Below, one piece after another: positions 5,814 through 11,107 of a DNA stretch of 11,107 nt. The position numbers were made by a program, and so were the translations under genes. The notes beneath the pieces were generated by a model that was given only the letters and a program-made list of their open reading frames with translations, had not been told where the DNA came from and did no database searches. Each line of letters starts with the position of its first letter. Position 1 is the first letter of the stretch. The DNA is from Microcaldota archaeon (GTDB lineage Archaea > Micrarchaeota > Micrarchaeia > Micrarchaeales > CABMGC01). Where the stretch lies: assembly GCA_021792235.1 (NCBI GenBank), contig JAJYVC010000042.1, positions 1 to 11,107 of the forward strand, in the 5' to 3' direction.

Positions 5814-7698
5814 CGAAGGTATACGAGATTGGTTTGTTTTAGCCATCGAATCTGCCATTTCCAATCGCTATGGTGAATCTGGATTGGACAGGCAGCAGAT
5901 AATCAACTCCATATCTACGCCTAAGAAGGAGTTCGGAGACCTGAGCAGTTCTGTGGCAATAAGGATATCGAAGGGGCTGAAAAGGAAACCGGATGAAATA
6001 GCTGCTGAGATAGCAGATGGCATTGCAGTTTCAGGCATGATCAAAGAAGTGAAGGCGTTTGGCGGATATATCAATGCGACCGTAGACGAGGTAGAGTATT
6101 CGAAATGGGTAATCGAAGCTGTACTGCGTGAAGGCGACAGGTATGGAAGCTGCAGCATTGGTTCAGGAAAGAAGGTTCTTGTGGAGTTCCCTGCAGTGAA
6201 CCCTAACAAACCGTGGCACATAGGCCATCTCAGGAATGCACTTCTAGGCGACTCCATATCAAATATTCTTGAATTCTGCTCTTACAAAGTAGAGCGAGAG
6301 GACTACATAGACGACCTGGGCATCCAGATGGCAGAAATAGTATGGGGGTATCAAAGCGTTGAAAAAGCAGATAAAAGCAAGAAGTTCGACCATTGGATTG
6401 GAGAGCAGTATGTAAGGATAAACAGGAGGATGGAATCGGAAGAGGGGGCGAAGGAAAAGATATCTGAAGTGTCAAAGAGGATGGAAATGAGCGGGACAGA
6501 GGAGTCCAGACTTGCGAGGGATCTTTCGATGAATTGCGCGATGGCGCAGTATGAAACGGCATATTCGTATGGAATATACCACGACGTCATGATATGGGAA
6601 AGCGATATAGTACATGCCAAGCTGCTCGAGCGTGCGCTTGGAGTAGGGATGGAAATGGGAGCGCTGAATAAGCCAAGCGTTGGGAAGAATGCTGGATGCA
6701 TTGTATTCAACCTCGACAGTGTGAGGTCTTTCGCTAGAGAGTTCGAGAATCCCAACGAGCATGAGAAGGTGATCATGAGGAGTGATGGAACTGCGACATA
6801 CGTCGCAAAGGATCTGGCATTCCATATGTGGAAGCTAGGGATACTAGATGCCAAATTTGAGTATAAGGAAGTACTGCTGCAGAAGAACGGGAAGACGCTT
6901 TATTCCACGGCAGATTCCGGAAGGGAGCTGGACTTCGGGCATGCAGATACCGTAGTGAACATAATAGGCTCCGCACAGAAGTATCCACAGCTCATACTCA
7001 AGGCGGTGCTGAGCCTTGCAGGCTACAGCGAAGCAGCAAACAGAATAGTGCATGTTGCATACGGGGAAGTTAGCGTTGATTCAGGTTCGCTGAGTGGGAG
7101 GAGCGGTGGGTGGATTGGGGAAGGGAAGTCTTATACTGCAGACGTGCTGCTCGAAGAGGCCAAGAAAAAGGCAGAGGAAGCTACTGAAAAGAGCAAGAAG
7201 ATAGAGGACAGGAAGCTGGTGGCAGCGATCTCTACTGAAGTGGGCAGGGCTGCCATAAAGTTTGAGTATCTTAAAGTATCTCCGGAGAAGCCAGTAATAT
7301 TCTCATGGTCAACAGCACTGAATTTCGAAGGCAACAGCGGACCTTACTGCATGTATTCCTATGCAAGGGCAGGACGCATACTCAAGAAGGGAGGTTATGG
7401 ATACGGCAAGCTCGAAGCAGGCGATTATGCTGCCGTAGGCAGGGGATATGACTTTGAGCTCATCAAGCTGATGGGAAGCGCAGGAGACGCAATAAGAAAG
7501 GCTGCGGAGGAGTATGCCACCAACGTTATCGCAGATTATGTGATAAACCTCACTTCGATATTCAGCAAGTTCTATGAGAGCACGCCAGTCATAGGCAGCA
7601 AGGAGCAGCCGTTCAGGATGGAATTGGTGCATGCATACATGATCACGCTTTCCAACATGCTGAGACTGCTCGGAATAAAGACAGTTGAGGAAATGTAA
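5800..7698 (+). CDS. argS: Arginyl-tRNA synthetase
   Basis: A 632-residue class Ia synthetase that charges tRNA-Arg with arginine in the cytoplasm. Domains in order: an N-terminal additional domain (about 1-110, with FGDLSSSVA typical of ArgRS), the Rossmann catalytic domain with HIGH at residues 140-143 in NPNKPWHIGHLRNALLGDS, and a C-terminal DALR anticodon-binding helical bundle beginning near GNSGPYCMYSYARA and ending in LRLLGIKTVEEM. The KMSKS loop is degenerate (SLSGR, residues 430-434). This is common in ArgRS, where a lysine just upstream of HIGH, here K137, compensates. Length fits the family. ATG 5800 is chosen because of the strong Shine-Dalgarno and 14-nt overlap with the preceding gene; upstream in-frame codons encode nothing family-like. 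It is the last gene of the nnrD operon. Confidence 0.95.
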   Translation: MASPSEGIRDWFVLAIESAISNRYGESGLDRQQIINSISTPKKEFGDLSSSVAIRISKGLKRKPDEIAAEIADGIAVSGMIKEVKAFGGYINATVDEVEYSKWVIEAVLREGDRYGSCSIGSGKKVLVEFPAVNPNKPWHIGHLRNALLGDSISNILEFCSYKVEREDYIDDLGIQMAEIVWGYQSVEKADKSKKFDHWIGEQYVRINRRMESEEGAKEKISEVSKRMEMSGTEESRLARDLSMNCAMAQYETAYSYGIYHDVMIWESDIVHAKLLERALGVGMEMGALNKPSVGKNAGCIVFNLDSVRSFAREFENPNEHEKVIMRSDGTATYVAKDLAFHMWKLGILDAKFEYKEVLLQKNGKTLYSTADSGRELDFGHADTVVNIIGSAQKYPQLILKAVLSLAGYSEAANRIVHVAYGEVSVDSGSLSGRSGGWIGEGKSYTADVLLEEAKKKAEEATEKSKKIEDRKLVAAISTEVGRAAIKFEYLKVSPEKPVIFSWSTALNFEGNSGPYCMYSYARAGRILKKGGYGYGKLEAGDYAAVGRGYDFELIKLMGSAGDAIRKAAEEYATNVIADYVINLTSIFSKFYESTPVIGSKEQPFRMELVHAYMITLSNMLRLLGIKTVEEM

Positions 7699-7747
7699 AC
7701 ATTTTCAAAGCGTGATGCGAGGACAGAGCCAAAACACCCAAAGTCAG

Positions 7748-7777
7748 AAATGAAGCCTGAGGTCTAGGACTTCATTT
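7748..7777 (+). terminator. Hairpin after argS, candidate operon 3' end
   Basis: AAATGAAG pairs perfectly with CTTCATTT, extended inside by CCT/AGG after a single bulged A, giving an 11-bp imperfect stem with a 7-nt loop. It lies 50 nt after the argS stop, before the promoter of the next gene, with ATTTAT at its 3' side. It may stabilise or end the operon transcript. Confidence 0.4.
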
Positions 7778-7817
7778 ATAGGTATCTATTTTCAAAAACC
7801 CGGGCTGTAGATAAAGG

Positions 7818-7827
7818 TTAAATATAA
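7818..7827 (+). promoter_or_regulatory. TATA-like promoter of the 217-residue orphan gene
   Basis: TTAAATATAA, preceded by AAAGG (a possible BRE), is centred about 31 nt before ATG 7854, giving a predicted leader of a few bases only. Confidence 0.55.
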
Positions 7828-7853
7828 GTGGCTCGTCAGGCTTATCTGATCAT

Positions 7854-8507
7854 ATGCCACTTCAAAAAGCGACAATAAACAAGGCAGTAGACATACTCGC
7901 ACACGTAGCAAGCCATATTGCTGAGGAAAAGATTACGCGCGGCGATTATAACGGAGCCAGCAGGCTCTTTTCTGATTCGGCCAAAAAATATGAGTATCTT
8001 GCCGCGCTAAGGGAGCGAGACTCTGCCCTGAGGACGCTGGCTCGGTCACTTGACCTTGCAAAACGTGCAGGAGACAGAGAAATGACCTACAGGCTGGCGA
8101 TGAAGCTTTCCGAAGCAATCCTTGACGTAGGCCGCGATATACCCCGGATAAGATTTGATGATAGGATAATAGAGCATGGAGAGGTGGTAGCTGGTCTGCC
8201 GAGAGTCTCGGAGGAGCTTAGTGATTCCAGATGCGTTTACCTATACAGGATAAGAGTGGATAAATGGTCTGCAGAAAAGCTACAGGAGCGCCTGGACGAG
8301 AGCGAACTCTCGAAGGCCATCCTGGATTCGAGAAGTTCTGTGCAGGCAGTGACGGATGATGAAGAAAAGATAAGGATTGAGTTCAGATACAATGCTGAAA
8401 AGGATGTGCTTGCGATATCTTCGGTGCATACCCGCATGGATCACAGGTATGTCAGGGACGTGATAAACATGCTTGCGGCAAGCCTGTCCAGCATAATGCG
8501 ACCCTGA
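7854..8507 (+). CDS. Orphan helical protein with TPR/MIT-like N-terminal repeat
   Basis: A 217-residue soluble protein of unknown function. Residues 1-95 are nearly all helical and amphipathic. The pattern ITRGDYNGASRLFSDSAKKYEYL, followed by DSALRTLARSLDLAKRAGD, resembles paired tetratricopeptide- or MIT-like helices that bind peptides. The C-terminal half (about 105-217) looks like mixed alpha/beta, with alternating strands (CVYLYRIRVDKW, KIRIEFRYNAEKDVLAISSV) and a final amphipathic helix. There are no signal peptide, membrane span or catalytic motifs. The TATA element gives strong support to this ATG. The gene appears monocistronic, and its stop directly abuts the convergent zinc-finger membrane gene. 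Confidence 0.75.
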   Translation: MPLQKATINKAVDILAHVASHIAEEKITRGDYNGASRLFSDSAKKYEYLAALRERDSALRTLARSLDLAKRAGDREMTYRLAMKLSEAILDVGRDIPRIRFDDRIIEHGEVVAGLPRVSEELSDSRCVYLYRIRVDKWSAEKLQERLDESELSKAILDSRSSVQAVTDDEEKIRIEFRYNAEKDVLAISSVHTRMDHRYVRDVINMLAASLSSIMRP

Positions 8508-9428
8508 CTAAAATACCTCTGGCTTTGGCCATTCGACCTCTGGTGCGGATGCGAAGCTTTCTGACTTTGATGTCTCTGAGGTCATCCTGCTATAGACCAT
8601 TGCAGATAATGCAATCATTAGTATTATGCTTGATATTAGCGCGTATGTCTCGCTGTTGCTCAGGTATTGATACACCATTATGAACACAGATACGAATGTT
8701 ACGATAAAGGAGAATGTGAACGCGGAGAAGCGCCTGCCGAGGACCACGAACGCGGCAATGACCCCAAACACTTCTACCGACACATTTGCAATTGGAAAGA
8801 GATAGAGTTGGTTCAGATGTACGAAGAAATTCAGCACCCCTTGTGAAAGAATAAGCGAGATCAAGAGCGCCGTTGACTTCCAGGTGTAGTAGGCTATTGC
8901 CGCAATGTTTGCAAACAGAAGGACTGAAGCGAGCATCGAGAAGCTGTTCCTTTGCACAGTGTTTTCATTCTCGCCTGCGGCCTTTTGCACAGAATCGATA
9001 TCATCAAGGCAGTACATCTTGCCATCATACTTCATTATCTCTACGAAGCAGTATGGCAGCCCACATTTTGCGCAATATGCGTATGCTTCACGCCACGGAT
9101 GATTTATGCAGAATGCTCCTTTTACATCTTTCGGCTGCATATTTGCAGCGTTGGATTCGACCTCTGGCTGTTTGCGCTGCTGCGGCTTGCTTGCAGCAGG
9201 ATTATTCTCCTTTTGGCTGTTTTCCTTTGACTGTAATCCGACTTTGGCTGCTTGCCACGAAGCAGGTGCCTTTGTACCATAATTCTGCTGCTTCTGTGTT
9301 GCCTCGTTTTTCTGGGCCTGGTTCTTCTGAAACTCTTCTGTAGGCTTGTTCCTCCTCTTGAATATGAGGAGGTCGGAAAAGTCATTTTCTGAACCCAACA
9401 TCCCACTCTCTTTGATATTATTACGCAT
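8508..9428 (-). CDS. Membrane protein with B-box-like zinc finger
   Basis: A protein of about 306 residues (from ATG 9428). Residues 20-100 are a charged Gln/Lys/Asn-rich, probably disordered, cytosolic region. Residues 107-142 form a zinc-finger-like module: C107-x2-H110-P, then C119-x2-C122, C127 and C140, resembling the B-box-type ribbon found before membrane domains in various archaeal and bacterial proteins. The position of the usual cysteine three residues after C127 is Glu. Five hydrophobic segments follow at about 163-182, 186-204, 208-230, 235-255 and 261-280. The chosen ATG overlaps the upstream S26e stop by 8 nt. A start at 9401 is equally possible; the longer form from 9482 would overlap S26e more deeply and looks spurious there. 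Function unknown; cotranscription with S26e is likely. Confidence 0.75.
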   Translation of the reverse strand: MRNNIKESGMLGSENDFSDLLIFKRRNKPTEEFQKNQAQKNEATQKQQNYGTKAPASWQAAKVGLQSKENSQKENNPAASKPQQRKQPEVESNAANMQPKDVKGAFCINHPWREAYAYCAKCGLPYCFVEIMKYDGKMYCLDDIDSVQKAAGENENTVQRNSFSMLASVLLFANIAAIAYYTWKSTALLISLILSQGVLNFFVHLNQLYLFPIANVSVEVFGVIAAFVVLGRRFSAFTFSFIVTFVSVFIMVYQYLSNSETYALISSIILMIALSAMVYSRMTSETSKSESFASAPEVEWPKPEVF

Positions 9429-9672
9429 GGTTGCGCGATGCATATCTTGCCGCTTGTTCCGCCTTCCTCTGGAATATGCCATTGTGCTTGGCGCAGCTTA
9501 TGCAATAGTATACTTTCCTTGTAGTCATGAACCTAGTATCCCTGTTGTTCATGTCCACACCGTATCTTATCCTCTTTTCATCAACTACTGCCTTATTCCT
9601 AGGAACGGTTCTGCCGCAATTATCGCACCTTACCAGCGATTCGCTTCCTCTCGTTTTAGCACCTTGTTTTAC
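9421..9672 (-). CDS. rps26e: Small ribosomal subunit protein S26e (eS26), non-canonical start
   Basis: An 83-residue protein of the small ribosomal subunit, archaeal/eukaryotic specific, lying near the mRNA exit channel. Conserved S26e features are all present: a basic N-terminus (KQGAKTRG), VRCDNCGRTVPRNKAV with C16 and C19, and KVYYCISCAKHNGI with C57 and C60, the four zinc ligands. The frame contains no ATG, GTG or TTG between its upstream stop, which lies in the TATA box, and the conserved region; the first ATG is residue 41, inside the domain. I set the start at a GTA (9672) because it is about 26 nt from the palindromic TATA centre and gives the expected N-terminus. A sequencing error in the start codon is the main alternative. 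The next gene, the zinc-finger membrane protein, overlaps the end. Confidence 0.8.
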   Translation of the reverse strand, partial: VKQGAKTRGSESLVRCDNCGRTVPRNKAVVDEKRIRYGVDMNNRDTRFMTTRKVYYCISCAKHNGIFQRKAEQAARYASRNHA

Positions 9673-9692
9673 GCTATTATGTGTCTGTGCAG

Positions 9693-9704
9693 ATATTTAA
9701 ATAT
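9693..9704. promoter_or_regulatory. Palindromic TATA box shared by S26e and the RpiB-like operon
   Basis: ATATTTAAATAT is a perfect 12-bp palindrome between two divergent genes. Its centre is 26 nt from the presumed S26e start (minus) and 20-26 nt from candidate starts of the RpiB-like gene (plus). A second AT-rich stretch, TATATAATAA (9721-9730), may also take part. Confidence 0.5.
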
Positions 9705-9717
9705 GCTTGTGGCATTA

Positions 9718-10371
9718 TTGTATATAATAACAGGTGCTGGTATCAGAATACTCTTGATAAGCAATATAGAAGGAGCTACTGATGAACTTACCGAATCTAT
9801 AGATGTTGGCAGCACCACTATAGTGTCTAAAGAAGTGGGCGGAAATGCAAAGGAGCTTGCAAGGACAGGCGCGACGCTGTTCGCAAACGGGAAGTATGAT
9901 GTCATAGTGGCAGTCACTGACAATGCTGTTGGCGCCAATGTATCGTTCAGCCAGTATGAGGGCATAGCCGCTGCAGTATGCCATGACGTTGAAGAGGCGA
10001 GGGATGCGAAAGCACAGGGCGTTAATACCATCATAATAAGATACGGATTTGCGCACACTGAAGAGATAGTATCAGCATTCCTGAAAGGGGGCGGGCTAAG
10101 GATGAACGTGCGCATGCCGGTGGCAAGGAAGCCGCAGACTAGGCGGCAGGAAGAAGGCGTCGAAGAAGAGGAGCAGCGGTTGCCTGTGAAAATGAGGCAT
10201 GAAGCTGAGAAACTGACCAGAGAATATGAAGAGGAGCCGCAGTTACCGAAGAGGCCGGGATTCAAGGGTTGGATAAAGGATTCGCTCGGAATAATCGATG
10301 TTGAGAAACCGAAGCACAACAAGAAGAAAGGAAAGGGACGAGATGATACAGATGGAGATGGAGTGCAATAG
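9718..10371 (+). CDS. RpiB/LacA-like protein with degenerate active site and charged tail
   Basis: A protein of about 217 residues. Residues 9-125 follow the ribose-5-phosphate isomerase B / LacAB fold: RILLISN, IDVGS, KELARTGATLFANGKYDVIV, GIAAAVCHDVEEARDAK, NTIIIRYG and EEIVSAFLKG. The segment that in RpiB carries the catalytic Cys and CGTGIG anion hole reads T67-D-N-A-V-G, and the usual N-terminal SDHAG is absent, so isomerase activity is doubtful. Residues 127-217 are a highly charged, probably disordered tail rich in Glu, Lys and Arg. The start is uncertain: the TTG at 9718 is the canonical choice downstream of the palindromic TATA box; an ATG at 9703 overlaps that box; ATA codons at 9724 and 9727 fit leaderless spacing better. 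The frame extends upstream antisense to S26e, which I reject. It overlaps the next gene by 29 nt. Confidence 0.7.
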   Translation: MYIITGAGIRILLISNIEGATDELTESIDVGSTTIVSKEVGGNAKELARTGATLFANGKYDVIVAVTDNAVGANVSFSQYEGIAAAVCHDVEEARDAKAQGVNTIIIRYGFAHTEEIVSAFLKGGGLRMNVRMPVARKPQTRRQEEGVEEEEQRLPVKMRHEAEKLTREYEEEPQLPKRPGFKGWIKDSLGIIDVEKPKHNKKKGKGRDDTDGDGVQ

Positions 10372-10660
10372 CATCACAAGACTGGTCCTGCCTGCAATAC
10401 GCATAAACATTGCAGAGCAGCTCGAGCACAGATACGGCATGAGGCAGCGGGAAATAGCAGCCAGGCTCGGGATTGCGCAGGTAGCCGTAAGCAAGTACCT
10501 TAGTGGAAACTATTCGAAGGCGTTGAAGGAGCTGACAGAAAAGGTAAGGAAGTCTGGCATAGTTGACGGCGCAGTGATCAAGGCTGCTGGTACTGAAGAT
10601 GAAAAGGAGGTAAATGCATTGATCAGCGACCTATGCTACAGGTTCGCTGCTCATGATTAG
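10343..10660 (+). CDS. COG2522-type helix-turn-helix transcriptional regulator
   Basis: A 105-residue archaeal DNA-binding protein, presumably cytoplasmic. The N-terminal signature, a Cys near the start then LVLPAIRINIAEQLEHRYGM, matches the family pattern of LPxIRxxIAxxL. Residues 34-55, QREIAARLGIAQVAVSKYLSG, form a clear lambda-repressor-like HTH. The remainder is a helical C-terminal segment (KALKELTEKVRKSG). Several in-frame ATGs exist; 10343 is used, with 10352 and 10358 as alternatives. The last gives a protein starting directly at MECN and would suit the family N-terminus. It overlaps the RpiB-like gene and is 8 nt from the glutamate dehydrogenase start, so it may sense or regulate nitrogen or amino-acid metabolism; that is inference from position only. 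Confidence 0.8.
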   Translation: MIQMEMECNSITRLVLPAIRINIAEQLEHRYGMRQREIAARLGIAQVAVSKYLSGNYSKALKELTEKVRKSGIVDGAVIKAAGTEDEKEVNALISDLCYRFAAHD

Positions 10661-10668
10661 TTGATTGT

Positions 10669-11107
10669 ATGACCGAAGAATTGAATCCATTTAAGATAGC
10701 CCAGGAGGAGCTGGACGCTGCGGCCGAGGTTATGAACCTCGACAGAACTGCCCACACTATTTTGAGGGAGCCGAAGCGCGTGCTTACCGTTAACATACCT
10801 GTGAAGATGAGGGACGGCACAACAAAACTATTCAACGGCTTTAGGGTGTTGTACAATGATGCCAGAGGACCGGGCAAGGGTGGAATAAGGTATCATCCAC
10901 TTGAGAGTATAGATACGGTGAAGGCTCTTGCGGCATGGATGACTTGGAAGACTTCACTTGCGAACATACCATTCGGTGGAGCTAAGGGAGGCGTGATCTG
11001 CGATCCCAAGTCAATGAACGATTACGAGCTTGAGAACCTCTCACGAGGATACATAAGAGCACTTGGAAGAGCCATTGGTCCTAAGGTAGATGTGCCGGCG
11101 CCAGATG
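10669..11107 (+). CDS. gdhA: Glutamate dehydrogenase, N-terminal part (3' truncated by window end)
   Basis: The first 146 residues of a Glu/Leu/Phe/Val dehydrogenase, which interconverts glutamate with 2-oxoglutarate and ammonia using NAD(P). Key substrate-pocket motifs are visible: GPGKGGIRYHP (K70), ALAAWMTWKTSLANIPFGGAKGG with K94 and K106, and DVPAPD at the window end, which carries the catalytic-region aspartate. The N-terminus (NPFKIAQEELDAAAEVMNL) matches archaeal hexameric GDHs. The Rossmann coenzyme-binding domain lies beyond the window, so cofactor preference cannot be judged. The ATG follows the HTH gene by 8 nt with no promoter or clear Shine-Dalgarno between, so cotranscription is likely. 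Leucine or phenylalanine dehydrogenase is less likely given the residues around K94. Confidence 0.92.
   Translation, partial: MTEELNPFKIAQEELDAAAEVMNLDRTAHTILREPKRVLTVNIPVKMRDGTTKLFNGFRVLYNDARGPGKGGIRYHPLESIDTVKALAAWMTWKTSLANIPFGGAKGGVICDPKSMNDYELENLSRGYIRALGRAIGPKVDVPAPD

Noticed and set aside
7712..7763. Possible box C/D sRNA (GTGATGC, AATGAAG, CTGA) after argS
   Set aside because: C and C' boxes are imperfect, no D' box is in place, and the region is better explained by the 7748-7777 hairpin. A guide match to rRNA would be needed to revive it.
9346..9702. Upstream extension of the RpiB-like frame
   Set aside because: It runs antisense through S26e and the start of the zinc-finger gene, lies upstream of the promoter, and has no RpiB similarity.
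9669..10322. A 217-codon open frame on the minus strand opposite the RpiB-like gene
   Set aside because: It mirrors a well-supported + gene with family motifs; its translation is Ser/Pro-rich without recognisable motifs, as expected for an antisense shadow.

Overview
The window reads as a compact archaeal chromosome segment of moderate GC. The archaeal assignment rests on a eukaryote-type ribosomal protein S26e, a Sec61-beta type translocase subunit, a YchF-like GTPase with a TGS domain, a COG2522-type HTH regulator, and TATA boxes placed about 25-30 nt before start codons, which implies leaderless mRNAs. The tight packing and several orphan membrane proteins would suit a small-genome DPANN lineage such as a Micrarchaeota/ARMAN relative. 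That lineage is inference; the domain Archaea is well supported.

Layout. Positions 1-549 are the 3' part of a YchF-like GTPase on +, abutting with no gap a convergent four-helix membrane protein (550-1107, -). Positions 1140-2690 are loose and decayed: a short orphan open frame, a broken GNAT acetyltransferase, small hairpins, a possible 50-residue gene on -, an intact 50-residue Sec61-beta gene (1917-2069, +), and a frameshifted exported, membrane-anchored protein. Next is an AbrB-plus-winged-helix regulator (2702-3535, -), divergent from a + operon at 3616-7698: NAD(P)H-hydrate dehydratase, an HD-domain dNTPase-like hydrolase and arginyl-tRNA synthetase. A terminator-like hairpin follows. 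A 217-residue helical orphan gene (7854-8507, +) then abuts a convergent zinc-finger membrane protein (-), which lies in an operon downstream of S26e. S26e shares a palindromic TATA region with a + operon of an RpiB-like protein, a COG2522 HTH regulator and the start of glutamate dehydrogenase, which is cut by the window end.

How the genes work together. Most of the window is housekeeping: translation (S26e, ArgRS, YchF-like GTPase), secretion (Sec61-beta), metabolite and nucleotide hygiene (NnrD, HD hydrolase) and central nitrogen metabolism (GDH with a likely local regulator). I see no defence system, CRISPR array, tRNA, rRNA or transposon.

The most unusual signal is translational. S26e and the AbrB-type regulator both lack any in-frame ATG, GTG or TTG ahead of their conserved N-terminal regions. 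In each, a GTA followed by a lysine codon sits roughly where a leaderless start is expected. The other points of interest are an RpiB-fold protein with apparently lost catalytic residues, the decayed exported protein, and the divergent 50-codon reading frame next to the Sec61-beta gene.
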